Counted from the stretch's first letter, positions 8,410 through 17,497 are shown. The stretch is 64,000 bases of DNA from DATLGB01 sp038318085 (GCA_038318085.1 JBBQBV010000001.1:15851-79850), one strand, 5' to 3'. Translations and numbers: made by a program. Notes: generated from the letters alone by a model not told the origin.

Positions 8410-8936
8410 GCTCGAACTTCGAACGCCTCGCCAGCGAGACGATCTACGAGGGCAAGATCGCCACGGTCCGCCGCGATCGCTTCCGCTACGACGACGGCAG
8501 CGAGGCCGAGCGGGAGATCGTCGCCCACCCGGGTGCCGTGGCCGTCGTCGCCCACGACGGAGAGTCCGTCTGGCTCGTCCGCCAGCCGCGCGAGCCCGTC
8601 GGCCTCCCCGACCTGCTCGAGCTGCCCGCCGGCAAGCTCGACGAGGAGGGCGAGCCGGTGGTCGAGACCGCCAGGCGCGAGCTCGCCGAGGAGATCGGCA
8701 AGGCGGCCGCGCACTGGGAGCACCTGCACACCTTCTTCAACTCGCCGGGCTTCTCCGACGAGGAGGTCCACATCTACCTGGCCACCGGCCTCTCCGACGT
8801 CGAGCGTCCCGAGACCGACGAGGACGAGCGCATCGAGATCCTCGCCTGCCCGCTGAGCGACCTCGACCGCCTGATCGACGAGTGCCAGGACTCCAAGACC
8901 CTCGTCGGCCTCTACGCCCTCCGGCGCCGGCTGTAA
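8406..8936 (+). CDS. NUDIX hydrolase, ADP-ribose pyrophosphatase-like
   Basis: A 176-residue NUDIX hydrolase that probably cleaves ADP-ribose or another nucleoside diphosphate sugar. The NUDIX box is seen as GKLDEEGE...ARRELAEEIG. Compared with the consensus GX5EX7REUXEEXGU it carries one extra residue between the Gly and the first Glu, but the REL.EE.G core is intact. The preceding LLELPAGKLDEEGE and the downstream FNSPGFSDEEVHIYLA are typical of the ADP-ribose pyrophosphatase subgroup. The start ATG overlaps the stop of the M20 peptidase gene. Confidence 0.88.
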   Translation: MSSNFERLASETIYEGKIATVRRDRFRYDDGSEAEREIVAHPGAVAVVAHDGESVWLVRQPREPVGLPDLLELPAGKLDEEGEPVVETARRELAEEIGKAAAHWEHLHTFFNSPGFSDEEVHIYLATGLSDVERPETDEDERIEILACPLSDLDRLIDECQDSKTLVGLYALRRRL

Positions 8937-9005
8937 CCGCGCGCGCCCCCTGAACGCGCCGTTGCACCGGGCAGGCGTCCCCGCCGCCCGGGCGAACGGC
9001 ATGCC

Positions 9006-9953
9006 ATGGGCGTCACCGAAACCACTGCGGGTCCTGCGCCGCTGGAGCCGCACGTGCTCGACTTCCTGGCCTACCTGGAGTTCGAGCGCGGGCTGTCGCG
9101 CAACACGCTCGAGGCCTACCGGTCCGACCTGCTGCAGTACGGCGCCTGGCTGCGTGAGGGGCGGAAGAACCCGCTCGACGTCGAGCACTCAGACGTCGCC
9201 GCCTTCCTGTCGGGACTGGCCGCCGGGGTCGGTGACCGACCGCCTGTCGCGCCCGCGACGCTGCAGCGCAAGGTCGCGTGCCTGCGCTCCTTTCACCGCC
9301 ACCTGCGCCGCGAGGACCTGATCGTCGACGACCCGACCGCGCACATCCACGCGCCGCGCCAGAGCCGCCGGCTGCCCAAGGTGCTGACCCGCGAGGAGGT
9401 CAACGAGCTGCTCGCGCAGCCGCAGGGGACCGAGCCCGCCGCGCTGCGCGACCGCGCGATGCTCGAGCTCATGTACGCCTGCGGGCTGCGCGCGTCGGAG
9501 GCCGTCGACCTCGACGTCGGCGACCTCGACGTCGAGTCGGCGGTGCTGCGCGCCCGCGGCAAGGGCTCCAAGGAGCGGATGGTGCCCGTCGGCTCCGCGG
9601 CGATCCGCGCAGTCGTCGTCTACCTGCAGCGCGGACGGCCGCGGTTGGTGGGCCTGCGCCACGAGTCGCGGCTGTTCGTCAACCACCGCGGCCAGGGGCT
9701 CACGCGCCAGGGGCTGTACAAGATCGTCCAGCGCCACGCGCTCAGCGCCGGGCTCGCCGACAAGATGAGCCCGCACACGCTGCGCCACAGCTTCGCCACC
9801 CACCTGCTCGCCGGCGGCTGCGACCTGCGCGCCGTGCAGGAGATGCTCGGGCACGCCGACATCGCCACCACCCAGCTCTACACGCACCTCTCGCCCGGCC
9901 GCCTGAAGGACGTCTACTTCGAGGCGCACCCGCGGGCGCAGTCCCCGGGCTGA
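9006..9953 (+). CDS. xerD: Tyrosine recombinase XerD
   Basis: XerD resolves chromosome dimers at dif with XerC and FtsK. The 315-residue protein has the N-terminal SAM-like core-binding domain (FLAYLEFERGLSRNTLEAYRSDL) and a C-terminal catalytic domain with the full set of residues: Arg in ACGLRASEAV, Lys in GKGSKERMVPV, HxxR in HTLRHSFATHLL, His in LGHADIATT and the nucleophile Tyr in TQLYTH. Length and a chromosomal housekeeping context argue for XerD rather than a phage integrase. ATG 9006 is used; ATG 9001 is in another frame. Confidence 0.93.
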   Translation: MGVTETTAGPAPLEPHVLDFLAYLEFERGLSRNTLEAYRSDLLQYGAWLREGRKNPLDVEHSDVAAFLSGLAAGVGDRPPVAPATLQRKVACLRSFHRHLRREDLIVDDPTAHIHAPRQSRRLPKVLTREEVNELLAQPQGTEPAALRDRAMLELMYACGLRASEAVDLDVGDLDVESAVLRARGKGSKERMVPVGSAAIRAVVVYLQRGRPRLVGLRHESRLFVNHRGQGLTRQGLYKIVQRHALSAGLADKMSPHTLRHSFATHLLAGGCDLRAVQEMLGHADIATTQLYTHLSPGRLKDVYFEAHPRAQSPG

Positions 9954-9968
9954 ATACCCTCTGGCGGC

Positions 9969-10523
9969 GTGCGCCGCCCCGGTCTGCTCATCATCCTGCT
10001 CGTCGCCCTCGCGGGCTGCGGCAACGCGCGGACGCGGCCGCCGGACACCGAGCATCCGGACGCGCCGCGCCTGCCCCATGACTACGCGATCGCCGACGCC
10101 GGCGTGTCCTTCGAGGGACCCGGGAACTGGCAGCCGCTGCCGCCCGGGGGCCCGCTGGTGGGCGGCATCCGCAACAAGACGGCCACCCTGGCGATCTGGC
10201 GGTATCCGCGCACCGAGCCGCTGCCCACCACCTCGGCCGCGCTCGAGGAGGTCCGTGGCCTGCTGCTCGCGCGCATCAGGCAGCGCAACCCGACCTTCGT
10301 GGTGCGCCAGAGCCGGCTGCGCCGCCGCGGCGGGCTGGAGGGGATCGAGCTCGTCGGGCGCCAGACGATCGCCGGGCTGCGGTACTACGTGCGCTCGACG
10401 CACCTGTTCAAGGCGGGCGCCGAAGTGGTCATCGACGCCTACGCGCCGCCCGGGGAGTTCGTCCGCGTCGACCGCACGGTGTTCGGCCCGGTGCTGCGGT
10501 CGCTGAAGGTCACCACGCCGTGA
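9969..10523 (+). CDS. Putative lipoprotein of unknown function
   Basis: A 184-residue secreted lipoprotein. The N-terminus has two Arg, a hydrophobic stretch and a lipobox LAGC with the cysteine at about residue 17, so it should be anchored to the outer face of the membrane. The mature part has no motif I recognise; it ends in a beta-rich region similar in style to stress-like or LpqN-like domains (FEGPGNWQPLPPGGPL near the start of the mature part), but this is only a resemblance. GTG 9969 is chosen because TACCCT lies 8 nt upstream. The TGA overlaps the GTG of deoB. Confidence 0.75.
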   Translation: MRRPGLLIILLVALAGCGNARTRPPDTEHPDAPRLPHDYAIADAGVSFEGPGNWQPLPPGGPLVGGIRNKTATLAIWRYPRTEPLPTTSAALEEVRGLLLARIRQRNPTFVVRQSRLRRRGGLEGIELVGRQTIAGLRYYVRSTHLFKAGAEVVIDAYAPPGEFVRVDRTVFGPVLRSLKVTTP

Positions 10524-11656
10524 GGCGGGCCTTCGTCGTCGTGCTCGACGCGTGCGGGGCCGGCGCGCTGCCCGACGCAGCCGGCTACGGGGACGGCGAG
10601 TCAGACACCCTCGTCCATGTCGCCGCGCTCGCCGGCGGGCTGGACCTGCCGACGCTCGAGCGCCTCGGGCTCGGGTCGATCCGGCCGCTGGCCGGCGTCG
10701 CGCCGGCCACCGACCCGGTCATGCACGGCCGCCTGCACGCCCAGGGGCCCGGCAAGGACACGATCTGCGGCCACTGGGAGCTGATGGGCGTCGTCACGCC
10801 GAGCGCCCTGCCCACCTACCCGGACGGGTTCTCAGACGCCGTGGTCGAGGGGCTGCGCGCCGCCTGGGACCGCGAGATCATCGGCAACATCCCGGCCAAC
10901 GGGGTCGAGATCATCGAGCGCCTCGGCGCCGAGCACGTGCGCAGCGGGGCGGCGATCGTCTACACCTCGGCCGACTCCGTGCTGCAGATCGCCGGCCACG
11001 AGGACGTCGTCGCCGAGCGCGAGCTGTACGCCATGTGCGAGGCCGCCCGCGCGCTCGTCGACGTCGGCCGCGTGATCGCGCGGCCGTTCCGGGGGACGCC
11101 CGGCGCCTTCACCCGCACCGGCGGGCGCCGCGACTACGCGCTCCCGCCACCCGCCCGCTCCTACCTGCAGGAGTGCCAGGCCGCCGGGGTCCCGGTCCAC
11201 GGCGTCGGCAAGGTCCACGACGTCTTCGGTGGCGTGGGGCTCGACGCGGGACACGCCGGCGCGGACAACGCGACGGCGCTCGCGGCCATCACGCGGCTCG
11301 TCTCAGAGCTCGAGGGCGGCCTGGTCTTCGCCAACCTGGTCGACACCGACCAGGTCTTCGGGCACCGCAAGGACGTCGCGGGCTTCGCGGGGGCGCTGGC
11401 CGGGATCGACGCGGCGGTGGCGGGCTGGCTGGGGCAGCTCGACCCCGAGCGCGACCTGCTGGTCATCACCGCCGACCACGGCGTCGATCCCGCGCACCCC
11501 GGCTCAGACCACACCCGCGAGCACGTCCCGCTGCTGGCCGCCTTCGCGGGCCACGGCGGGCGCCGCCACGACGGCCCGATGGCCGACGTCGGGGCGTCCT
11601 GTCTGCGCTGGCTGGCCGATCGCGACGCACCGCTCCCCGGCGAGGCCTTCGTCTAG
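10520..11656 (+). CDS. deoB: Phosphopentomutase
   Basis: It interconverts (deoxy)ribose-1-phosphate and -5-phosphate in nucleoside salvage. The 378-residue protein is a cofactor-independent, alkaline-phosphatase-fold enzyme with dinuclear metal ligands visible in VVLDACGAGALPDA, GESDTLVHVA, GKDTICGHWELMG, NLVDTDQVFGHRKD and TADHGVDPAHPGSDHTREHVPLL. Its start overlaps the stop of the preceding lipoprotein gene (GTGA), and the next gene starts directly after its stop, so these three genes form one transcription unit with mutM. Confidence 0.94.
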   Translation: MRRAFVVVLDACGAGALPDAAGYGDGESDTLVHVAALAGGLDLPTLERLGLGSIRPLAGVAPATDPVMHGRLHAQGPGKDTICGHWELMGVVTPSALPTYPDGFSDAVVEGLRAAWDREIIGNIPANGVEIIERLGAEHVRSGAAIVYTSADSVLQIAGHEDVVAERELYAMCEAARALVDVGRVIARPFRGTPGAFTRTGGRRDYALPPPARSYLQECQAAGVPVHGVGKVHDVFGGVGLDAGHAGADNATALAAITRLVSELEGGLVFANLVDTDQVFGHRKDVAGFAGALAGIDAAVAGWLGQLDPERDLLVITADHGVDPAHPGSDHTREHVPLLAAFAGHGGRRHDGPMADVGASCLRWLADRDAPLPGEAFV

Positions 11657-12790
11657 GTGCGGGGCGCGCTGCCGCTGTGCCTGGCGCTCGCGCTGCTGAC
11701 GGGCTGCGGTGACCGGCAGCCGGGGCCCTCCCCGCGCCCCGCGCCGACCGTCACGCCGACGCCGGCGCCGCCGACCGACGCCCAGCTGCTCCGGCGCGTC
11801 CTCCGGCGCCGCGCCCGGGCGGTCGAGGCCGCGCGGCGCGTGCGGCGGCTCGGCCTGACGTCGGCGCGCTACGTGGTCGCCCGTACGACGGTCCGCGGGG
11901 ACCGGGCGCTCTTGCGCGTGCGCCTGTCCTACGGCGTGCGGGGCGTGGCGGGGGACTTCGGCCTCGAGCGCGTCCTGCGGGCGCGCAGGCGGCGAGGGGC
12001 CTGGCGGATCTCCGGCGCAGCGGGGGAACGCCGCGCCGACGCGTGGGACATCGACGACTACCGGCGCGAACAGTCGCCGCACTTCGTGGTCTGGACGCCG
12101 CGGGACATCCCCGCGCCGATCGCAGCGCTGGAGGCCAGCTACGCGCGCATGCGCGACGTGCTCGACCGTGGCCGCCTGCGGCGACGCTACCTCGTAGTGA
12201 TCGCCCGCGACGGCGAGCACGCGCGCCGTCTGACCCAGCGCATCGGCGGTCTGGACAGCCTCGCCGCCCTCACCGATACGGAGGTCCAGCTGGAGGGCCC
12301 CGCCGAGAGGGTCGGCACGATCGCGTCGCTACGCCTGCTGATCGTCCAGAGCAGCTTCGCCACGGGCGGCGCGACGGTCCAGCGGACCGTGATCACCCAC
12401 GAGCTCACCCACGCGGCGCTCGCGCCGATCACCTCGGGCCGCACCCCCTCGTGGTTGACCGAGGGCGTCGCCGAGTACGTGTCCGAGGATGACCGGCGCG
12501 CCGAGGCCGCGCGCGACCGCGCAATCGGGACGGCGCCGAGCCTGCGCGCGCTGAGCGCGCCGGACGCGATCGGGCGGCTGGGAGGAGCGCCGCAGTCGGC
12601 CGCCTACGCGGCCGCCTCCGCGGCGGCCTACGCGATCGCCGAGCGCTACGGGCGCGAACGCCTGCTGCGGCTCTACGAGGCCTACGGGAACGAGCGGCTG
12701 CACGGGCGTCCCGGCGACCCCGCGCTCACCGACCGCGCGGCGCGCCGCGTGCTGGGCGTCAGCCTGGCCGCGCTGCAGGGCAGCCTCTGA
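11657..12790 (+). CDS. Putative secreted lipoprotein zinc metalloprotease
   Basis: A 377-residue predicted lipoprotein with lipobox LTGC (Cys about residue 17), a Pro/Thr-rich linker (residues 20-40) and a C-terminal gluzincin-type catalytic region: HELTH at residues 248-252 and a downstream WLTEGVAEY (residues 266-274) that can supply the third zinc-ligand glutamate. This looks like the peptidase MA-like fold of actinobacterial surface proteins. Substrate unknown. The GTG start follows the deoB stop without any gap and the TGA overlaps the mutM ATG. A second HELTH protein with a different N-terminus is encoded at 26171. Confidence 0.78.
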   Translation: MRGALPLCLALALLTGCGDRQPGPSPRPAPTVTPTPAPPTDAQLLRRVLRRRARAVEAARRVRRLGLTSARYVVARTTVRGDRALLRVRLSYGVRGVAGDFGLERVLRARRRRGAWRISGAAGERRADAWDIDDYRREQSPHFVVWTPRDIPAPIAALEASYARMRDVLDRGRLRRRYLVVIARDGEHARRLTQRIGGLDSLAALTDTEVQLEGPAERVGTIASLRLLIVQSSFATGGATVQRTVITHELTHAALAPITSGRTPSWLTEGVAEYVSEDDRRAEAARDRAIGTAPSLRALSAPDAIGRLGGAPQSAAYAAASAAAYAIAERYGRERLLRLYEAYGNERLHGRPGDPALTDRAARRVLGVSLAALQGSL

Positions 12791-13632
12791 TGCCGGAGCT
12801 GCCCGAGGTCGAGACGATCCGGCGCCAGCTCGCGCCGCACGTGCAGGGCCGTACGCTGGCGCGCCTGGAGGTCCTCGACCCGCGCTGGTCGCGGCCGCTC
12901 GCGCCGGCCGAGGTCGCGGCGGCCTCCGAGGGCCGGCGGGTGCTCGCGCTGACGCGGCGCGGGAAGTACCTGACCTTCGAGCTCTCCGATGAGGTGTTCC
13001 TGATCTGCCACCTGCGCATGACGGGCACGCTGCTGCTCGACCCGCCATCACCGCCCAGGCACACGCGCGTCCGCTTCGACTTCGAAGACCACGAGCTGGT
13101 CTTCGTCGACCCGCGCCGCTTCGGCACGGGGGAGCTGGCGCTCGGAGCGGCGGCGCGCGACGCGTTCTTCGCCGCGCGGCTCGGCCTCGAGCCCTTCGAC
13201 CCGGCCTTCACGGGCGCGCACCTGCGCGCGCTGGCGCGGTCGTCGCGGGCGCCGATCAAGGCCTTCCTGCTCGACCAGAAGCGGGTCGCCGGCGTCGGCA
13301 ACATCTACGCCGACGAGGCGCTGTTCCGCGCCCGGATCCACCCGCTGCGGCCGGCGGGCACGCTCACGGGCGCCCAGCTCGACGCGCTGCGCGACGCCGT
13401 GGTCGCGGCGCTGGTCGCCGGGATCGCCGCCAAGGGCGCGACGATCGACGACTTCCGCGACCCCTACGGCGTGCAGGGGTCCTTCCAGGACCAGTTCCTC
13501 GTGCACCGGCGCGCGGGGCAGCCGTGCCCGAGCTGCGCCACGGCGGTGGTCAAGCTGCGGGCGGCCGGGCGGGGAACCTACGTCTGCCCGCGCTGCCAAG
13601 CTACGCCGCGTCGTCGGAGACGAGGTCTTTGA
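12790..13632 (+). CDS. mutM: Formamidopyrimidine-DNA glycosylase
   Basis: This base-excision-repair enzyme removes 8-oxoguanine and formamidopyrimidines and nicks the abasic site. The 280-residue protein starts with the invariant PELPEVE (Pro2 nucleophile, Glu3), has the helix-two-turn-helix with LDQKRVAGVGNIYADEALF, and a C-terminal zinc finger of the CxxC...CxxC kind (CPSC and CPRC near residues 244-266). Its 3' end overlaps the glutaredoxin gene on the other strand by 32 nt. Confidence 0.96.
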   Translation: MPELPEVETIRRQLAPHVQGRTLARLEVLDPRWSRPLAPAEVAAASEGRRVLALTRRGKYLTFELSDEVFLICHLRMTGTLLLDPPSPPRHTRVRFDFEDHELVFVDPRRFGTGELALGAAARDAFFAARLGLEPFDPAFTGAHLRALARSSRAPIKAFLLDQKRVAGVGNIYADEALFRARIHPLRPAGTLTGAQLDALRDAVVAALVAGIAAKGATIDDFRDPYGVQGSFQDQFLVHRRAGQPCPSCATAVVKLRAAGRGTYVCPRCQATPRRRRRGL

Positions 13633-13864
13633 GGCGCCCGGCGCGATCCCACGCGGCGAGCTCCTGGAAGCCGCCGATGCCCTCGCCGTCGATGACGACC
13701 TGTGGGAACGTCATCATGCCGGTCTTACCGGCCAGCTCTGCGCGGCCGTCGGGGTCCTTGGCGAGGTTGATCTCGTCGTAGGTGATCCTGCGGGCAGCCA
13801 GCAGCGACTTGGCCGTCCGGCAGAACCCGCACGGTTCAGTGGTGTACATCACGACGCGGCTCAT
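13601..13864 (-). CDS. Glutaredoxin-like protein
   Basis: An 87-residue thioredoxin-fold protein with the redox motif CGFC (residues 12-15), the cis-proline region TFPQVVIDG and GGFQEL, as in glutaredoxins and mycoredoxin-like proteins. It probably reduces disulfides or mixed disulfides in the cytoplasm; whether the partner thiol is glutathione or mycothiol cannot be told, though a mycothiol partner would fit an actinobacterium. The frame is open well upstream, but that part is antisense to recO; ATG 13864 gives the correct family length. TATACT lies 10 nt upstream of the start on this strand. Confidence 0.9.
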   Translation of the reverse strand: MSRVVMYTTEPCGFCRTAKSLLAARRITYDEINLAKDPDGRAELAGKTGMMTFPQVVIDGEGIGGFQELAAWDRAGRLKDLVSDDAA

Positions 13865-13891
13865 TACTTCACTAAGTATAGCGACAAGATC
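13865..13891. promoter_or_regulatory. divergent promoter region, glutaredoxin / recO
   Basis: Only 27 nt separate the two start codons, and they are strikingly AT-rich for this genome. On the minus strand TATACT (13875-13880) lies 10 nt before the glutaredoxin ATG; on the plus strand TATAGC (13878-13883) lies 8 nt before the recO ATG. The two candidate -10 elements overlap, so both transcripts would be nearly leaderless and may compete. Confidence 0.55.
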
Positions 13892-14632
13892 ATGCCCCGC
13901 ACCATCAAGACCGAAGCCATCGTGCTGCGCTCCTTCCGCTACGGCGAAGCGGACCGGATCCTGCACCTCTATACCCCGCATCGCGGCAAGGTGAGCGCGA
14001 TCGCCAAGGGCGTGCGCAAGGCCAGGTCGCGCTTCGGCGGGCGCCTGGAGCCGTTCTTTCGCCTCGAGGCGGTGCTGCACGAGGGCCGGTCGGAGCTGCT
14101 GACGGTCACCAGCGTGACCACGATCTCCGCCCACCCGCGGCTGCGCGAGGGCGCGGCGCCGCTGGACGTCGCGGCGCGCTGCTGTGACGCTGTCGCGCGC
14201 CTGTTCGCCACCGAGGATCCGCACCCCGGCGTCTACCACCTGCTGGCCAACGAGCTCGCCCTGCTCGAGGGCTCGCCGGCCTGCGCCACGGCCGCCAACG
14301 GCGTCGCCTTCCGCATGAAGCTGCTGCTGGCGGCGGGCATCTCCCCGCAGCTGTCGGCCTGCGCCTCCTGCGGCGAGACCGACGAGCTCTCGGGTTTCTC
14401 GGGGGCGGCGGGCGGCGTCGTGTGCCCGGCGTGCGAGGCAGGGTCGTTCGCGCTCGGCGAGGCCGCGCACGCGTTTCTCGTCGAGGCGCTCGGCCGGCCG
14501 CTGGCCGACACGCCCGCCGTCGCGGCCTCCCCGCTCGCGCAGGCCGACCGCGCGGTCCGCGAGACCGCCGAGCACCATGCGCATGTCCGGCTCGGCGCGC
14601 TCGCGGTACGGACCGCGCACGCACATTCGTGA
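13892..14632 (+). CDS. recO: DNA repair protein RecO
   Basis: RecO works with RecF/RecR to load RecA on gapped DNA and to anneal single strands. The 246-residue protein has an N-terminal OB fold (KTEAIVLRSFRYGEADRILHLYTPHRGKVSAIAKG) and a C-terminal helical domain containing a four-cysteine zinc site (CASC and CPAC, about residues 158-184), found in many but not all RecO proteins. Length is normal. It is not preceded by a ribosome-binding site. Confidence 0.93.
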   Translation: MPRTIKTEAIVLRSFRYGEADRILHLYTPHRGKVSAIAKGVRKARSRFGGRLEPFFRLEAVLHEGRSELLTVTSVTTISAHPRLREGAAPLDVAARCCDAVARLFATEDPHPGVYHLLANELALLEGSPACATAANGVAFRMKLLLAAGISPQLSACASCGETDELSGFSGAAGGVVCPACEAGSFALGEAAHAFLVEALGRPLADTPAVAASPLAQADRAVRETAEHHAHVRLGALAVRTAHAHS

Positions 14633-14684
14633 AAACTCTCCGCGAGACGGTCAGGCGGTCCTGGGCGGATGCGACACTTCAGGG

Positions 14685-15692
14685 GTGCAGACCTCCGTGG
14701 CATCGTCCTACGCCGAGCGCGTGTCCGCGGCCGAGGAGGCGGGGCTCGCACCGCTGGCCATGCGCTCCTACCCTGCTGCGCGGGCCGTGGCGGAGGAGGA
14801 GTGTTCGCTGCGCACGCCATTTCAGCGCGACCGCGACCGGATCGTGCACTCCAAGGCCTTCCGCCGGCTCAAGCACAAGACGCAGGTCTTCGTCGCGCCG
14901 CTTGGCGACCACTACCGCACGCGGCTGACGCATACGCTGGAGGCGACGCAGGTCTCGCGCACGGTGGCGCGGGCGCTGCGCCTCAACGAGGATCTCGTCG
15001 AGGCGATCGGCCTGGGCCACGACCTCGGCCATCCCGCCTTCGGGCACATCGGCGAGGAGGTTCTGGACCGCTGCGGGCGCGAGCGCTTCGGCCGCGGCTT
15101 CCGCCACAACGAGCACTCGTTGCGCGTCGTCGACGTGCTCGAGCGGCTCAACCTGACCGATCCGGTTCGCGACGGCATCCTGCGCCACTCCAGCGGGGCC
15201 GGCGAGCCCGCCACCCTGGAGGGCAAGATCGTGCGCCTGGTGGACCGCATCGCCTACATCAACCACGACATCGACGACGCGCTGCGCGCCGGCGTCATCG
15301 TCGCGGGGGACCTGCCCGCGCGGGAGATCGCGATCCTGGGGGAGACCGGCCCGCGTCGCATCGACCGCCTCGTACACGATCTCGTCGAGCACTCCGAGCG
15401 CGCCGGGGACATCGTGCAGGGCGACGAGGTCGGCTCCGCGATGCTCGCGCTGCGCGCCTTCATGTTCGAGTGCGTGTACCTCGGCGACACGGCGCGCCAG
15501 CAGCACGCGCGCATCGAGCGCGTCCTGCGCGGGCTCTTCGACTGGTACTGCGAGCACCCGGAGGAGCTGCCGGTCTCGCTCGAGGCCGCGACGCTCGCCG
15601 AGCGGGTCATGGACTACATCGCGGGGATGACGGACCGCTTCGCCACCCGCGCCTGGACCGAGCGCGCGGTGCCGACCGGATTCGCGGTCTAG
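14685..15692 (+). CDS. dgt: dGTPase-like deoxynucleoside triphosphate triphosphohydrolase
   Basis: An HD-domain enzyme that cleaves dNTPs to nucleoside and triphosphate. The 335-residue protein shows RTPFQRDRDRIVHSKAFRRLKHKTQVF, typical of Dgt, then metal ligands in RLTHTLEATQV (His), GLGHDLGHPAFGHIGEE (His-Asp) and RIAYINHDIDDAL (Asp). GTG 14685 is chosen because GACACT sits 6 nt upstream and the next in-frame GTG (14697) is also possible; the longer open frame back to 14577 overlaps recO. It directly precedes dnaG (10-nt gap), a widespread pairing in Actinobacteria. Confidence 0.9.
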   Translation: MQTSVASSYAERVSAAEEAGLAPLAMRSYPAARAVAEEECSLRTPFQRDRDRIVHSKAFRRLKHKTQVFVAPLGDHYRTRLTHTLEATQVSRTVARALRLNEDLVEAIGLGHDLGHPAFGHIGEEVLDRCGRERFGRGFRHNEHSLRVVDVLERLNLTDPVRDGILRHSSGAGEPATLEGKIVRLVDRIAYINHDIDDALRAGVIVAGDLPAREIAILGETGPRRIDRLVHDLVEHSERAGDIVQGDEVGSAMLALRAFMFECVYLGDTARQQHARIERVLRGLFDWYCEHPEELPVSLEAATLAERVMDYIAGMTDRFATRAWTERAVPTGFAV

Positions 15693-15702
15693 CGGGCCAC
15701 TG

Positions 15703-17460
15703 GTGGCGCGCTACACGGACGATTCCCGCGAGAAGGTCCGCGACGCGGTCGACTTCGTCGACCTGGTCGGCTCGCGCGTCGAGCTGCGCAAGGCCGGCGT
15801 CCGGCGCTACGTCGGGCTGTGCCCGTTTCACGACGAGCGCTCGCCGTCGTTCGGGATCGACCCCGTCGAGAAGCTCTACTACTGCTTCGGCTGCGGCGAG
15901 GGCGGCGACGTCTTCAAGTTCGTCATGGAGACCGAGACGCTCGGCTTCGGGGAGGCGCTCGAGCTGCTGGGCGACCGCTACAACGTGCAGCTCGAACGCA
16001 CCGAGGAGGACCCGCGGGCCGCCGAGAAGCGCGATCGCCGTGATCGCCTGCACAGCCTCTTGGAGCGCGCGGCCGCCTACTACGTGCGGCTGCTGTGGGA
16101 GTCGCCCGAGGCGGCGGGCGCCCGGGAGTACCTGGCCGCGCGCGGGTTGCAGGAGCCGACCCTGCGCGAGTTCCGCGTCGGCTATTCATCCGCGAGCTGG
16201 GACCGCGTGGTGACCGCGTCCCTGCATGCCGACTATTCACCGGGAGAGCTGCTGGCCGCCGGGCTGGCGTCGCGCTCGCGCGGCCGCGACGGGCTGATCG
16301 ACCGCTTCCGCGGGCGCCTGATGTTCCCCTGGGCCGACGCGCGCGGCCGCGTGCTCGGCTTCGGGGCCCGCGCGCTGGCACCCGACGACCAGCCCAAGTA
16401 CCTCAACTCCGCCGAGAGCGAGGTCTTTCACAAGGGCCGCCAGGTCTACGGGACCCACATCGCCCGCACGGCGGCCGCGAAGGCGGGCTCCGTCGTGCTC
16501 GTCGAGGGCTACACCGACGTGATCGCGCTGCACCAGGCGGGCATCGGCAACGCGGTCGGTCAGATGGGCACGGCGCTTGCCGAGGGGCAGGCCGCCGAGC
16601 TGGCCAAGCTCGCGCCCTCCGTGTCGCTGTGCCTGGACGCCGACGCCGCTGGGCAGGAGGCGACCCAGCGCGCCGCCGGCGTGCTGCGCGCCCTGCCCAA
16701 CCCGCCGGAAGTGCGCGTCGTCGCACTGCCGCCGGGCTCGGACCCCGCCGAGGTCGCCTCCGCCCCCGGCGGGACCGACGAGGTCGAAGCGATGCTCCGT
16801 CGTGCGGTGCCCTTCACGCGCTGGCAGGTCGAGGTCGCGCTCGCGCGCGGCGACCTGTCGTCGGCCGAGGGCCGCGACAACCTGCTGGCCGAGACCTCCG
16901 CGGTCCTTTCCAAGCTCCCGCCGAGCGTCCTGCGCGAGGAGCTCGTCCGGCTGGTCGCCGGGCGACTGGGCCTGTCCGAGGGACTAGCGGCATCCGCCCT
17001 CGGCAGGACGGCATCCGGCTCGGCACCGCGCGCGAACGGCCACGGCGGCTCCGCGCATCGCGCCATGGACCGGCGCGAGCAGACCGAGCTGGCGTTCCTC
17101 TCGCTCTGTCTGTCCTTCCCCGCGCCCGGCGCCGGGCGCCTGGCCGCGCTCGACGGCGACGCGCTCTCCTCAGACCTCATCCGCCGCGCGGCCGCGCACC
17201 TGCGCGCCCACCTCCCCGCCCCGGCCGCCGGCCTGCCGCCTGAAGACGACGCGCTCTCGGCCCTGATCGCCGAGATCGTCGTGCGCGCAGGCGCGCTCGA
17301 GGACGCCGATGCCTCCGAGCTCGACCGGGCCGGCTACATGCTCGACCTCGCCCGTCTGGAGCGCGACATCGCCACCGCCCGCGTGGCCGAGACCCCCTTG
17401 AGCGACCTCGCGGTGGAGCGCCAGCGCGTCCTCGGACAGCTGCGCAGGCTGACGCGCTGA
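15703..17460 (+). CDS. dnaG: DNA primase
   Basis: DnaG makes RNA primers for replication. The 585-residue protein has the N-terminal CHC2 zinc-binding domain (CPFHDERSPSF...YYCFGCGEGGD, residues about 40-70), the catalytic core with TOPRIM motifs VVLVEGYTDVIAL and LCLDADAAGQEA (about residues 265-315), and a C-terminal helicase-binding domain after a Gly/Ser/His-rich linker near residue 445. It starts with GTG ten nt after dgt. A perfect 18-bp palindrome follows the stop. Confidence 0.96.
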   Translation: MARYTDDSREKVRDAVDFVDLVGSRVELRKAGVRRYVGLCPFHDERSPSFGIDPVEKLYYCFGCGEGGDVFKFVMETETLGFGEALELLGDRYNVQLERTEEDPRAAEKRDRRDRLHSLLERAAAYYVRLLWESPEAAGAREYLAARGLQEPTLREFRVGYSSASWDRVVTASLHADYSPGELLAAGLASRSRGRDGLIDRFRGRLMFPWADARGRVLGFGARALAPDDQPKYLNSAESEVFHKGRQVYGTHIARTAAAKAGSVVLVEGYTDVIALHQAGIGNAVGQMGTALAEGQAAELAKLAPSVSLCLDADAAGQEATQRAAGVLRALPNPPEVRVVALPPGSDPAEVASAPGGTDEVEAMLRRAVPFTRWQVEVALARGDLSSAEGRDNLLAETSAVLSKLPPSVLREELVRLVAGRLGLSEGLAASALGRTASGSAPRANGHGGSAHRAMDRREQTELAFLSLCLSFPAPGAGRLAALDGDALSSDLIRRAAAHLRAHLPAPAAGLPPEDDALSALIAEIVVRAGALEDADASELDRAGYMLDLARLERDIATARVAETPLSDLAVERQRVLGQLRRLTR

Positions 17461-17462
17461 GA

Positions 17463-17493
17463 CGGTTCGGATCCGAACCGGATTCCGTCCGGT
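17463..17493. repeat. overlapping palindromes directly after dnaG
   Basis: 17463-17480 is an 18-bp perfect palindrome centred on GGATCC. A second hairpin, ACCGGA (17477-17482) / TCCGGT (17488-17493) with a 5-nt loop, shares bases with it, so the two folds exclude each other. They begin two nt after the dnaG stop and end just before the LexA-type box. A terminator role for dnaG or an operator role for the next gene are both possible. Confidence 0.65.
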
Positions 17494-17497
17494 AGGG

